The notes: a model not told the origin generated them from the sequence alone. 64,000 nucleotides of DNA from Echinococcus granulosus (GCF_000524195.1 NW_020170393.1:62001-126000), one strand, 5' to 3'; counted from the first letter of the stretch, positions 24,701-39,700 are shown. A program made the numbers and translations.

Positions 24701-27700
24701 CCCACCTACGAAGGTAGACGTTCGCCATGGTAGCACGTTGCTTGTTCGCCCAATGTTTATCAAACCTTCTTTGAGGTCGCTTCGATTAGCCACTGTCCGA
24801 CAGAAGCAACGGATTGTTTCTTGGGCCTTCAATCTCACTGCGCCAGATTCTACAGATAAACGAGTTGGAAGTCTTGAGTGTACTGGTTTTTTGAAAAGAT
24901 CGTTTACCATTAATCGGCAGTCATTCCACACCTGTTTCATTATCTAATCCATGTTCAATGGCTTTCCTCCTAATCAACTAACTTCTTAACTTCTCTATAT
25001 TCTCTCCATTTGATCGCGTGAAAACTGAAACAGCATCATATAGTCCATTATCCGCTGCCTTGCTACTTTAAAGTGAACTCTTTGTTTGATTATTGTTTCA
25101 AAACCTTTTATCATGGTCCCTTTTCTTCAATGCAACAAAGTATGTCCGTGTCCTGACCTAACCGGGCTTTTTGTCGCGTTTTTGTGATGTATGTGTTGGT
25201 CTTTCTCTATTCATTTTCATTCGACAATACGGTACTTAAGCATAACAACTCATTACTTCCCAAAAGCTGGGTGTAGTTTAAAGTCTTTATGTTTTCAACC
25301 CTGATTAATTATGCAAACGCGTTAATCTTAACATAGTTTTTGAAATTAGTGCGGGTTGTCTGTTTGCTTTCCGGTCTTGGAGGTTTTTACAATTGATTCC
25401 CAAGCTGTGCCTGACTGGTCGTCTAGTGTAACGCAGTGTCGAAATTCAACAAAAGTTTTCTTTAGGGAAAATGGAAAATTTGGGCAAATACTGAGCTCGA
25501 ATTTTTATTTTCTCAAAATTGACTCTGATAGGTACATTGTAGGTACTAAATATGTGAATCTCTCGCTGTCAGTTAGCTTATTTGCACCAACTGACTTTCG
25601 TAAACTATCTGCATTCAGATTATGCTCGATGCTACGCTACTGAACTCTCTTCGATTTCGCCTTGCATTTCAAATATCATGCACTTGATTTTTGGTTCCAT
25701 CAAGAGCGTGGAATTCCTTCCTAAGTGGTTTTAAGTTTTAGAGGGTAGAGAAGCGATGTGCCTTTTTAAAATAACCTGACAGCGTTTAAATTACACTGTA
25801 ACACACATAGGAATGCGCAAATGGAGAATAGTAAGCATCGGAAGTTTGCTTTCGGCGCTTCGTTGCTTCATCAGTTGAGATAGGCAATTGGTCTACCTTC
25901 CCTCTTAGCTCCACTCCCGCAAGGTATCTGGCTTTTAACATCTTGAATGGCTAGGATGTCTGATTTTATGTACTTTTTACCCCAGTTTTGCATTTTTTGG
26001 GAAATACCGCTTCACATTCTTAAAGCACATTGTAGGAGCATTAAATGGCCGTACCTAATGAATTTATCAACGTGAATTCATTTACGAATAGAAAAAGGCA
26101 GTGATGTGTTGCGTGGGTAGGCAGCAGTGCCGTAGTGTATGCAAGATTTCTGGACAAAACACCCCTGGTAGCCCCCAAAAGCAGCGGTTGTAAAGCTGCC
26201 GAACAGTTCAATGGCTATAATTTTCTGTTGCTGTCATTTGATGTACCTTTGCTCGAACAGACCTCGCATATTTGTATCTGCCGATCAATGTGCTTGCAGT
26301 CACAATAGTACTAACAGTAAGTTGAGACGCATTATCCAGGCACTTCTTGGAAATTGTTGAAAGTGGCCAATTTGGTTGGTATGCTACAAATACTCCAAAT
26401 TAGTGAATCAAGACAATGTTTGAGGTTACCGAGTCGTGCTTATTTGGTGCTCTCATCGTTTTAGGTCGTGTAGTACGCCCATTCTGAGATTAACCTAACT
26501 CCCGGAGGGATTGTTAGCAATTTGCGAGGAATGAGATGCAACGCCTTCTGTGGTTTCGGCCAGATGGCTTTTCGAGCGGTTTATTTTCACATTTGCTCCC
26601 AAAAGTGAATCATCAATGGAACATGTAAATTGTTTAAAACGAGTCATCAGAATACGTTTTTCTCTATATGTACTTTCTTCTGAAAGTGTGGAAGATAAAC
26701 TGTCATTTAAAGGCATCTCGCTACCGTGGTAAATGCATTCGCCCATGTTAATACTGGGGTAATCCAGTCTTGATTGTTTTGTGCCTAAGGAAAAGTTCTT
26801 TTTAATCGGTACTCATTTCCGCTCCTTCAGCAGCTTAGCACTGACCCGAGGATCTCCCAGGATGTTCACCCAAGCCAGTCCTTTGGCGAAGGTGTACTCT
26901 TTTACGACCGCCCCTCTATGCTGAAGGCCTACAAGACCCTCCTCTTGGAGGATGGCATGTCAATGGAGATGCATGTAGAGCAGCGTCCAACCCAGTTCCT
27001 GTGGAACCTTACCACACAGGCCCCACGCTTCCCCATCCTCCTTAATTGGTACCCCAATACTCTGACGCTCAAGTCACGACTGGTACGCCTTGGTGTGCCC
27101 GACTGTGTTGCTCTCCGTGCCCGCACTCCCGTCGACTCCTCCGTCGACTCCACTTGCGCTTTTGAGGTCAATCAACTAGTAAAGGTCTCCTGGGCCGGCC
27201 TCGCGGAGGCAGCTCCTCTTGTCACCCAGCTAATTAATCGATTTCATATCAAGCAGACTGACTACATTCAACTCCTCCGCCGTGTAAGTATTTCACTTAG
27301 CTATCCCTCTATAAACTTTCTAGGAAGTAGAACTTGTCTTCCTTAAAACTGGGGGACTAGTCACAACAAAAACTTCTGTGGAAGCTTGTGCAGGTACAAG
27401 AGACGTGTTTAATGACCTCGCTTTCAATGCCTGGGTGGTGATACTGTCACATTTGGAAGGTTGTGTTTTTGTCGTACATCTCGTTTCTCAATGCCTGTAA
27501 CAGTCTTTAAAGCTTTCGAGCACCACTGTCAAGTAAATTTTCTCTGATCTTGCGGTTTGGCCACTGCATACAAACGTTCTACTGATTGTCTCGGTCCCTA
27601 TCCCACCCTATGACAGCTTAAGTAATTGTCATGGTCTATGTTTGTATGCAAAAAACCATCGTTGCGGTGTTGTGGTGGTTGTCTCGGGCCCCGGTGCTTC

Positions 27701-30700
27701 CAACAGATTACATTTTGAGATGAAGGTCTAAAAGAGTAAGGTCTGTATCGAAGTGCTTCTGCTTCTCCCTGTCTTCTTGCCTTTCTCCTTAGCTTGGCTT
27801 TCGATGCTGAACGGAAGTGCCTGTTTTGTGTGAACGTGGGTGTGTTTTTAGGACGCACCAACCATGTGTGCATGCGCGTGGGCTTGTCTGTGTGTATTTG
27901 TACATGGCGTAGAAGGCAGCGTGGAGAGCGCAATCGTACATGTCAAAAGGCTTATTAATCACTCAGCGGCAGCATAGTTTTGTGCTTGTGTGATGGTGGT
28001 GGTGGCGGTGGAAATTTACGCCCAGACGCTCATTCGCGCAGCCAGTTACTACACCCGCCGGCCTTAAATGCTTTGTGTTTTCATAAAGGGCTGGAGGGTG
28101 GGGAGGGAAAAGGGTGATCTAAAGTTGGAAAATTTACCCCTCGCCTCTGTCTGGGCAATCTTGACGACAGGCTGTTTTGTAGCTATAAATAACTTGACTC
28201 TTCCACTTGTTGAGGTGGGATTATAGGCCGTTAGTTTATTCCTAAAGCAGACTTGTTTCGAGACTCATAAATTAACCGCGTACAGTGTTTTCGGTTTCTC
28301 TTTCTATGCAAAGGCGTACTTTTTGTGTTGAAATTTCTTATAATGCAGTTGGAAGCGGCACTGTAAGAATCAGATTTTGGCGTCCCCTTCCTTTCCGCAG
28401 TGCAGACTGCCATTGTTGTGCTTTTCCAAAATAATGTTGCATTTACTCGACAATTTTTGCTGACTTTTTGTCAGTTGGAAAGGTGAGAATCACTTCACTC
28501 AAGCATACTACTTAGTACTATCCGAAAGAAAATTCTTTACAAGTGGACAAGAAGTAATTGCATTGGACATTACTTTTTAATGTCAGCTAGGTCAAAAGTG
28601 AAGCAACCGAAACGGTAAAAATGTACGCCGTAGATGACAGGAATTCGGGACTATGTAGCAACGAATGAAGTATTCATAGCTTTCAGTCCGTCATTCCTAC
28701 CTTCTAGGTTAGCCCCAACCTCCTAAACTACACCGATGCAATCGAACGAGGCGAGGAGAAGCAGTTTCGTGCACGTTTTCGCGAAACGGCCTGTTGGTGG
28801 CTGCGAATGCATCGATCGAGGTGGGAACAGTGGACTGAGGGGTGGAACGTTAAGAAAGAGATCATCATTGGGGGCATGTTCACCTTCGCGGGCACCGAGG
28901 AGTTCAAAGATTTGGCTCCCAGTAAGCCGGCACTTCCTCTACGCCCTTCGATTAATCGTTGCTCCCGTTTTGCGTTTCTGGTCGCTTCTATTTACTTCCA
29001 CCCTCTGTACATGTCGCCGTAAAGTTGGCACTCTTTTTAACTTAAGCAACTGAGCGACAGATTTACTCTTGAGAATAGAATGTGGTTATTTTTTATCCTT
29101 CTCTCAAACCTCTACCAGCATATCTACAAATTTGGATGGGCCTGGATAAAGAAATGTATTGACTTCACTTCTTTTCATCACCTTGTGATTAGTAATGGCA
29201 TATGCCTTGCCTGAGTACGTTACTATCGGTGTGTGGTACTGCTTTAGGCCACTGTTTCTACTGCCCTGCTAGACATTCACGGTGCTCTCACAATCGAATG
29301 ACTTTGGTGCGCGCCACGCATTTAATGTTCCCGAGACACATTGCATTAGGCTGGTAATCCAGACGCCCGTGAACACGAATCGGAATAAATCTGAACTCGT
29401 CCACAATCGTCACTCCTTTGCCAAAAGTGAGTCAATCACCTACTTCCACTCAACTGCATGCACGCACGCGGTTGTCTGCAATCCGCCTTCCTTGTGAGAT
29501 TTCTCGCTCGCACCAAAATTCTTCCCGCTCCTTCTTACGCACTCCTGCGTCTCCCAAGTTGAGCTGCTGAGCGCAGATCCAACCTAGTTTTGAAAAGCTC
29601 GCTGTTTTCGGTGTGTGTATACGCGTATCTCATTTCTCCCTCCACTGATACAAACGGGCATGTGCGTGCCATCCAAAATCGCCTCTCGCAATTATTCGCT
29701 TAATTAACGGCTTCCCAATCGTCTGTACCGCATCCTTTTACTGTGATTACAAAATTATGTGAGATGACACAATTTCATTCTTTCCATGGACCAGTTTGTG
29801 CGCCTGATCGCTGTTCAAATGCCATCTTGAACTAGATTTGGACGGGTGCACGACTTTGCGTCTGTCATTCGCTTCCATCGCCTCACACCCTGCTTTTGAG
29901 AGTCGCTCCTCGGCGCGGTTCATTCGTTCTGCCAGTCTCATTGATCTCAAGTAGTTCTGGTGGTTTCTAATGCCCCTTTGTCCCCGAGGTGTTCTCGTGA
30001 GGATGCAATCACTTTTAATACTCGCATCGAATGTTTGCTGAGACGCTTTTTGTCCAACTGGATTGGGACTTGTGACTCCTTTGGACACTTGTGCGAAGAT
30101 GTCTTTATATCAGTTTCCGATATCAACTCTACGCCAGGACCGGGTGTCAGGTTTTCCCATTTACACATTCTCATGAATAGCATCCGTACTGTTCGCCATA
30201 CAACCCAGTGGCGTCTTTAACCCTGTTTTCAATGTTCTTTGAAGGAGAATGCTTTTGGCTGGCTTAGCCAAGCTAGATGCCAAACACCTGCGTGGAGAAA
30301 TTACTCCATGCTATTTTAATTCAATGTATAGCTGAATACATTGCAAAACTGCATAATTTGCTATAACTCGTAACTTCTCTGTTAAGCCTTGGATTATTAG
30401 AGAAGTCACGAGTGCTCTAGCAGCGCTTTTCTCGTTGCATTAAAAGAGTCAATCATCCAACCAAACTCAAGGCAATAAAATCAGTCTCCTCTCGCTTAAT
30501 AGCGATCCCACCCAATGGTGAGAGAAGTCGCTTATGCAAGTCGAGATATTTCATGTTTTGCTTGTTTGTGTTACTGATGAACCCAAGGTGTCGGCTACAT
30601 TGCTTGCATGCTCAAGAAGGTCATTTGTGTTTGAATCTTGGGGTCGCTGAAGTTATTTGCCACCGGCATACGGTCCTGTGAGAAGGCTTAAATTCACTAT

Positions 30701-33700
30701 TCAGTGCCTTTTTCCCAGTTCCTTTTGTTACCTGTGGGGAAAGCGATTCATGCCTTAAAGTCCGGTGTGATTAAAGAACCGATATCGCCATGTACTGATA
30801 CTATTAATCAACTTTTTTGATACTAGTATTTTAAAAGCTTATTCGTTTCTTTGTAAATAGGGAATTCTCACATTTCCTAATTTTTAATTGCTTCATGGTG
30901 GGTACTCTTCCCTTCAGTTTCGACCGCTGTTCCCCTCTTAAGCTAGAAAACTATAGATAGCAATAGTATATTTATACTCTATTTGAGGCTCTTTACAGTT
31001 ATGATTAATTTTTAATGATAATTATCTGCGGTCTGCTGTTAAATTTTGTGGGCGATTTCTTCAAGTGCTTTAGCGTTAATGCACTGAAGACGTTAAATTC
31101 ACCAACTGTGGAGATGTTTTTTTTTTAAAGTAAACTTAAACTGTCTCCAAGTGTGTTTGATTTCCTTGTTTTCACTCATTTACCAAACGAGTTGCAAAAA
31201 CAGCACTGGTTTGCATCACCCAGACAGTTCTTCAAAATACTAAGCCTAAATCAGAAAAGGACTTGTTTGCGGCGCCAGTGAGGCAACTTTTCTCGTATTT
31301 TTTTTCGTCATGGTAAAAAATTTGATCCATAAAATCAGGCATCTCTTTTTTGTCCTCTTTTACTACAATATTCAGGTTTTTTTGTGAAATCTGATGCTAC
31401 CTACAATCTCGGTTTTTAAGCTTTTAACTTGTTTGGAGGCTCAATGTGGTTAGTCTGTAGCCATTCTTTTGTTACAGCTTCCTCGACCCATCGGATACCC
31501 AATTATTTCTGCCACCATGGTCTTCAGACACATGCTTTAAAATGGCGACTTAAACGTTCATGGAATCCAGTACAGCGAAAGTTGCTACAATTAGATTACT
31601 TGGTGCAGTTTCATAAAACAATGCCCCTCTTCCTGCTGTGGCTCCCTCCTCTCTGAATCGGTAGCTCGATAAATGACTTTTCCGTATTTTGGCACACTTA
31701 TGTTTGCGGGACTCAAACAGTATGATGATGCTTCCTATCCGTGTGTAATACCCTTTATAAACCTACTTAAGTAATCACGTTCTATCTCTTCGCAGTTAAT
31801 TTTATCCCAAATCAGAGATCTGACTGTATCCCATTCGGTTTATGAGAGGGGAGATGAAAACGGCAGGTTTACTTCACAAATTAGTCTTTAGTTTTCTTCC
31901 CACTAACATAGGGAAGACCAACTCATGATTTATGGAGAACCGTTTCGTATTTTTTTGGATTAGTAAGTGCTTTTCATTTGAATAAGATGTATTTTAGAAG
32001 GGAAATTACACTGTATCCTCTTGACTTCGTCTCATTCGCTCTCAGTTCCCGAAAACTTGGAAATTGGTGTACAGGAGGAAAAAGGCTTCACTCACCATTC
32101 AACCTTTGGCAGGCGGCGAGCAAACGGTGTTTACTATTTTTAGCAAACATAACATCCCCCACTACTGCGGGACTTAGCTCTTGGGATAACTGATTCCCTC
32201 AACTGAGTTCTGCTAATTATTTTACGTTCCTACCATTTCACGTTTTGGCGAATCGTTCAAAAAAAGCTCACTACAATTTTTTTCGCTATTCTGTCTTCAT
32301 ACGGTCCTTGTCTCAAAAATTGCTCTCCTAATTTGTTTTCAATCTCCCATATTTGATTACCCTCGATGTTTACGGTGGCGGTATTTGCGTTCTATGATCA
32401 GTATCTTTGGCTGGGAAAAAATGAGGGAAGTTGCTTCAGCTCTTCGTTCATATGTAACAACTCCAAGTTAACAGTCTGAATGGCCCAAATCCCACGCTTA
32501 TTAGTCATGCCTCTCTTTTTTTCACTAAGTTTTAATATCATCACTTCTGGGCACTGGCCCTTTGACGGAGAATTTGAATTTACAAAAGGCTCAACCATCC
32601 GTGAGCGTGCTTTTTAGAACAGTTGAAAAAAAAAGAGTATGGATAGCGTGATTTGTATGCTCCCAAAATGATTCACAACTGCTCAAATCTAATTTCCACA
32701 TTTACTGTTCCTCCCCCACCTTACCTCGCCATGCTCTCCTCCCATCTCGTCACCTTTCGATAGCGTGTTAGGTCCCGATGTTAATTCTAGTTGATTTTTA
32801 AAAGCACTGCAAATTTGTGGAAGGCGGGTTTCCTACTGCTAATCAGATCAGCAGGTAGTCCTAATGTTCTCATGATTTAACGTCTTGTAGTTTTAGCTGG
32901 TTCCTCACCTAATTTGGTTTAATTTCTTTGTATAAGCTTCGATATTAGTTCTGGTAGGTTGGATACAGTACTGCTTTTGTGCCTATACACATGGGAGTGC
33001 ATATTTGACAAGTCGAACCCGCCTATATAGCCGCAGAAATGCAAACTTTAGTCGGTGTCTTTGATCGCGGTGCATTGATATTTTGATAGGACATACATAT
33101 ATGCAGAACCATCAATTTGACCATTGTATCACCGTCACCACCATCATTATCAGTGGTGGACTTGGGTTGTGTTTAGCACAACACCCCTTTTGCCTGCCCA
33201 TAGGCAGTGTTAGATGAACGCTTTACCGCATTTGCCCAAGCCTTTTGTACCACGGGTCTAGTTTAGACATCTCCTTTGCACGCCTACTTGAAAATTAGGA
33301 TCAATCCTCTTGAATTTTGCCTCTACTGTATTTCTTGGAATACGTTCCACCCTCAAGTTGGTGAAAACATGGTGTGTTTAGCCTCTATGGCAATTTTTGT
33401 TCAACTTAATTGCTTTTGGTAATGCTCTCGTGAGATTGCCCCTACCCCCTTATACCGTGGAGGCGGTGGCAATTGAGCTTACCACCAAATGGATTCAGCC
33501 ATACCTGATCTATTGTTTTCTTTATTCACTGAGTTGGACCATAATTCATCATTCTTTATTGCCTTCTGCTGCCCTTCTGCACAGATGCCTTCCATGCAGT
33601 GGACGTTCTGAACGGCGACGAGAAGTACTTTGGCAACTCGGAGTTTGCCATTCGTCTTCAAATTCGCAATCTTACTTGCTCTCAGAATGTAGTGCTCAAC

Positions 33701-36700
33701 GATTTCTTCAATTTCCTCACCGTCAACCCCAACAATGAAAGCATCCTTGGCGTGATCCGTAAGTGACATTTTTTTTACTTTTTTTCTGACTAGCTTTATT
33801 CATATTGTCGGTATCCCAGGCAGCTTCCATTCGCCGTTCTATTGCACCTAATATAGCCGAAATAGCATCAGAAGTGATATTATGGTTTCTTCGGGAGAAT
33901 AATCGCTTTTGTGTTATCTGTGACTGAAGTTATTTATCTCTCATGCATTTGGACACACAGGCTCCATCAACAATTTTGCTTCCTCTTAGACGCACCGGCG
34001 TAGAGTAAACCGTGTAGCTAACCAAGTACAAAAGTTGTTTCATATTTTTAACTGCCTTGTTTGAAATATCTGTACTTTTTATACGTCAGCTACTGTGCCA
34101 TCCCTTTTTCCAATCGCTGCCACCTTTCTGCATCAGGTTCCTCAATTGAAAGGAGTTTGCTTGAAAAACACTCCCTTGAGCTCTATCCGTTTCTTTTATT
34201 CTATTAACCAATTGGGTATGCTCAAGGCAGTCTACGTGAATCCCCTTTATACCCCGAGGGGGGAGCGCATAGATGTGCTTTTTCCAGCGAGGTGAATTCC
34301 CTCTTCGTGCTTGTGGGTGTGCATCACCTGGGACGATTCAGCGTACGACAGTTGGATGATAAAATAGGCTCTCCACGTATTTCGCGCTCGGTAACTTAAA
34401 TAAAGAGGGGTTTTGTGTACATGTCGACATTTGTAATTCTCCTCCATCCCTCTGCTTGACTGTTGCCTCCTTTCATTTCACTCATCAATTTTTAGCTCAT
34501 CTGATTCCCTTTTTTGACATTGCCTTGATTGCAGTATAATCTCTTTGCCAGTACCGATGCTGGAATCATTTATTTGAAATCAGTATTCAATTTTGAGTTC
34601 ATTGCTATTTATGGGAATATTTTTATGTCTTCATCTCCTCATTTCTTCATAATTTATAAATTGCTGAATTTCTTAGACTGTGACCTTCTTTGCACAAGTG
34701 CATTTCAACAGTTACCGTGACTGCCTCCCTTGGTTTATTGTGTTTTGCTTATCCTCAAAATTCAGCAGTTAAATATGCTATATGGTTTCCGTAGGATATT
34801 TGTTTCCTGTTATATTGACACACAGTAATCAGTTTACTGTGCTCTGTTGCAGTTGCCCTCTGCCCCGATGCCATTGAGGCGACTGTGCGGTTGGCGAACC
34901 TACGTCGGGTGCTTGTCATCTCGCCCACTGTGGAGTCTGCCTCCTTCCTGTGGCAGAAACATTACAAGTTCTTCTTTCGCACCATTCCCTCCGCCTACAC
35001 TGCCAGGTATGTCTCGTCGTGAGAATTTTTTCCCGCCCAAAACGTTGAGCGTATTCTCCAAAGCGGTTTGGTTTGTGAACAATTCTGTGTCCTCCCACAC
35101 TTGGACTGGTTTTGGTTTTTAGAATCTAATGATAGCCTTTGACGGTTAAGCTGATTTGTGGATTGGTCGCCTCGTATGTCCTTTTTCCTCATTATGGGAT
35201 CGGCCACTCGACACACTAAATTGTCATGGGAGCAATAGAAGGACTACCGACACTAATTACTTAATTGTGTTTTGGTGGGGCTTTTTTCACGAAGTTTGCA
35301 GGAAGTCAGTCAGCTCCGTAAATACGTGCTTTCAATTCACTTAAAAGCCCAATGGCTTACCGGAAAACTGTCATTTAGCAATTAGGGTACAAATAGAATT
35401 AAGGGAAAACCCTGACATATGTAGATATAATGAATATATCGCTGTGGGGTTGCTACCTCGAGAATTCGAACGTAATCAAAGCTCATTTTAAGGGTTAATT
35501 TTTACCAACCAACCTGTTACAAGGGATCATGTTCGTTTGCCTACTTCATACCGCCTCAAATTGCCGGCATAAAAATCATGATTTTCAATAACTTTTTTCT
35601 TTGGTTCGCCACCAAACAGAAGCGGAAGTATTCGGCTTTCTTTTTGGATTCACTCCTTCACGTTTTCTTTCCTGCCCTCTATCGTCAGCTTCATCTTCAT
35701 CCGCCTGTTCCAGCAGTGGCGGTGGAAACGGGTCGCGATGTTCCGGAAGGATGACCACTATTTTTATCGCGATGCCTTCACCGCAAATAACATTACCCTG
35801 GTGGACGACTTTGAAGTGAAGGAGTCTATGCTCACCTATGCTGTTGCTCAAAAGGCACGCTTTTACTCACTTTTTTCCTCTCTTTTTACCCAATAAAGGC
35901 CCAGGTAACTGACGAAATAGGTACACGCATATCCTTTTGTCCTTCTTTCTATAGCCTGACATAAGCCAAGATCAAAATTTGGGCTTATTGGGCTGCCAGA
36001 AAGTTAAGTTAATCATTCCAATTTATTTAACTGAATCAACGGGATCAGAGACAATAGTTTGCTTGTGGGTACGGCCTCCACCAAAATGATCGCCTTTTAC
36101 ATCTTTTTGCTTCCTGTCAAATCGTTTCTTTCTCCCATCTTGGCAGTTTTTTCAGATGAAGTTGGAGAGCCACCTTTGTTTTTTTAAGGTAGCAAAACCG
36201 CATTTCTTTTTCCTCAATGGTCATTGAAATGTACAAAAATGAATTTTTCATAGGAGGAGCTTGTTATAAAACCGCCGTGGATACTTAAAAGTGCCTAGCA
36301 TCGTGAAAGTTGGTGATCTAGTTCTTGTTCTACTTTCTCTACGCAAAGAGTCCATTCGTGCGTTTCGAAAGTAGGCCAACGTATTTGGATTTTTAAACCC
36401 GCAAGTAATAACAGCAGCTTGTAGCTATTTGACTGCTGAAATATGATTTTATTATCTTGTTAAGCTGAACCTGACCATAAAATCCCTCTTCCGTGTTTTG
36501 ACTGGCGTCGTTTATTTCCTCTTGGGTACGCAGAACGTCATATCGGTGAAACAGCGCAATGGACGAATCATAATCGTGGATCATTCGGCTGGGGCAACCG
36601 CTATTATCCTTTGCGCCGCTTTTCATCTGAACATGCGCGCTGAGGAGGGTTACGTGTGGTTTCTCAGTCCCTGGCTCTCCAAGAACTTCTGGGAGTCGCC

Positions 36701-39700
36701 GGAAGTGATTCCTCCTGAGTGCAGTGCCAATGATCTCAAGGTCATGCATGATTACTCCTTCAGCGTCTCACATCCCCTTCACACTGGTGCTGTCATTTAC
36801 TCCAATCTCATGACCTCCATGAGTGGACCCAATCAATCTGAGGCGTCCAGTGGAAGTAGGTTTTCCTCTGCCTTTTGATTGAGACCGGAAATTTTGACTT
36901 TTGTTATACTATGGCGTGCTCCTTCAGTGGATGGTGCGCATCTTGCGAAATGATCGAATGCGATATTTGCTCTCTTTCCTTTCCCTTGTTTGCTTCTCAC
37001 AGGCAAACCCGATATGCGAATTCGCTCACATCAGCGCCAGCTATACGAGCAGTGTACTTTTGAATCGGTGATCGTCCTCGGGAGTGCAATAGCTCGGCTT
37101 CTGCGTGAAAATCCCTCCGCGCTGTCGATTTTGAGCAATCCCAAAATGGCTGAGTATGATATTGTATCAGCAATTTCATCCATTTTTGCCCTTCGGTATT
37201 TTCTTAATGCTATGTTATATAAAGCAAATTTGCTTTCCTTGCATATTTCATGTCAGTTCAGTTTGTGGTAAATTTGTCAATATTTGGGATTGACCGAACT
37301 CAGCAACCTCGTTCCATTTGCACGTATTATAATACTCATTTATATAATATAATATAATTTGTTAATCCATATTTACGGTAAACGGCACATTCGTTTTTAT
37401 TGAAAGTATTTACTCCACTTTATTGTCATTAAGTAGCTGAATACTAGTTTACCCATCTTTAAGACATCTCAGCTCTTGTAGTTCCATTTTTCACTTTCTT
37501 GTAACATGTTTGTGCTGAATCCGTTTTACATGCTTGCTGTTCTTTTCCAGGGCTGATGAATCCTGTCCGCATGATTTCTAATGTCTACCTCTAGTATCTG
37601 CATTCACACGCGCTTTTATTTTTTATTTCATCAACTTAAACTTCTGAAGCGTTCGTCAATCGAAGAGTTGTTTGCTCTTGAAAGGCGCTTACGGACGTTG
37701 GTGTCGAAAACGCACATGGAGTACTCGAGCAGAGGCTACCTGGACAAGAATGCAGTCTCCTTTTTCAGTAACAATGTGGACCAGTTGGGTGAGACCCTCG
37801 TCTATCAATTCGGCGTCACTCCACCCTCACCACCTGTGCCGCCACAGACTCCACCGCCTGCCTATGACGAAGACCCCCTTGCTAGCACCGTTCATCAGCT
37901 TAGCTTTGATTCACACAATGATCGTCTCCTGGAGGCGTGGCTGCTGAAACAAATCCAAGATAAAACGACTGTTCCCATCACCCTCTGGTCTTTCAGTGGA
38001 CCTCTCCATGGAGATGAGGATGGCGAGGTGAGACATCTTTTCCCTCCATCACATATTTGTTACCAAGCCCTATAAAGAGTGCGGGACGTAAATTCTACTC
38101 CTCTTTTGTTATGTAGTCGACCCTGTTGTCGAAAGATAGATTTCGGCTGCATTCCAGCAGCGGTTACTCATCATCCTCCTCTCGAGGGGCGTGGGGTGGG
38201 GACATGGAGAACGGAGAGGAGGGCGAGGAAAATGGGGCGGAGGACAACCGGAACGATGCGATCGCTTTCAAGACTTTCGTTGACAACCTCTTCGAGAAGC
38301 CCTACGACAAACCGCGCTGGGGTGGCAGTGGCTCTTTGCGTCCCACCGATGGCTCCATAACTGAGGCCGATTGTGCCTTCAGCTTCCTCTCACGCTGGTT
38401 TGGTGTCAGTTGTGTCGTTGGCAACTGGATATTCGCCATGGGCGTTCTTATCATCATCGCTATACCTGTGGTCGCTGTCGTGCTTGCCTACTTCCGGCGA
38501 CGTCTGCGAGAGGCAGAAAAACTCACTCGGAAGCCCTATGAAGAACTTTGCGCTCTTTTGGCTGACGTCAATGTGCGTCCACTCGTTAGCTTGAGTTTTT
38601 CACCCTCTTTTACTGTCAGATTAATGTTTCCTTTTCGCTCTCTGTTCTGTGCTACATCAGTATAGCTTTGTAACGCTTACTGCCGTGATAAAGGTGGATT
38701 AGAGGACTCTAGTTTTCAACGCTATGCAGGTATGCATCTAGGCTAGAGACTATTATCAATGAAAATCGGTTTGCTAAAACAGTATAGTTTTTGAGAGCAT
38801 GTCACTTGCTCTGAAAAAATCAGTATTTTTATGAAAACAATGAGAAAGTGCGTTTGAAACGCCGTCTTAGCCCTCGTGATTTCAGTAGTTTAGGGAGGCT
38901 CGTCTCATTACGTTGTAGTACTTGAATTGCATCTTAGGATACACATGCAGCATATTGTCTACAAGTAACTGCGCTGTTGGTGCAGAATAGTTTTAGGCTT
39001 GATTATGACTGTACATTGTAAGTTCTTAAGCATGCCTATGGCCCTGTTTTCACACAGATCCCACTAACTGACATCGTTATCAATCGCCGAATCGGTGACG
39101 GTGCCTTTGGTTTGGTGTACGGTGGAGAAGCCAAGTTTGCGGGTCGGTGGGAAGCGGTGGCAGTGAAGATGAATACCAACCGCACCACCTACGAGGCGAA
39201 GGTGGAGTTCCTCTCTGAGGCCAAGTTGATGCGTGACCTGCGACACAAGAATGTGGTACGTCTCGTCGGTGTCTGCATGGATCGGCCGCAGGATGAAATC
39301 TATCTCATTATGGAACTCATGCTACTTGGTGACCTCAAAAAGTACCTCCTTGAACGCCGTCTCACCGCCCAGCGGTATGTGCCCCCTTCGGACTCTCATA
39401 TAATACGATTTTCCTTTTGATTCCCACCTCTATTCATGAATCAAGTTTTAGTTAAGAGGACGTATTTATTTGTACGCTCCAGTCTGCCCTCTTTAGCACT
39501 TACTTCTAATGTTATTTTTCTCGAAGATGTGGGACCTGGTTGTAGATAACAGTGAGAGGTTTGTATGTCTGTATGATGCGAATAGCGTGTCGCTGGCACA
39601 TGATGCATTGTTGCAAAGGTAATCCACACGGGAAATTGGTTGTTTAGTTTTGGCTGCGGTGGCGCGAGCCGCCTACCGTGCGTGTCCGTAGTATGTATGC

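Noticed and set aside
18926..27283. OpuAC-like exons as bacterial contamination or a separate gene
   Set aside because: The region is split by GT-AG introns, follows a signal peptide, and its last part shares an exon with the flytrap domain of the receptor.
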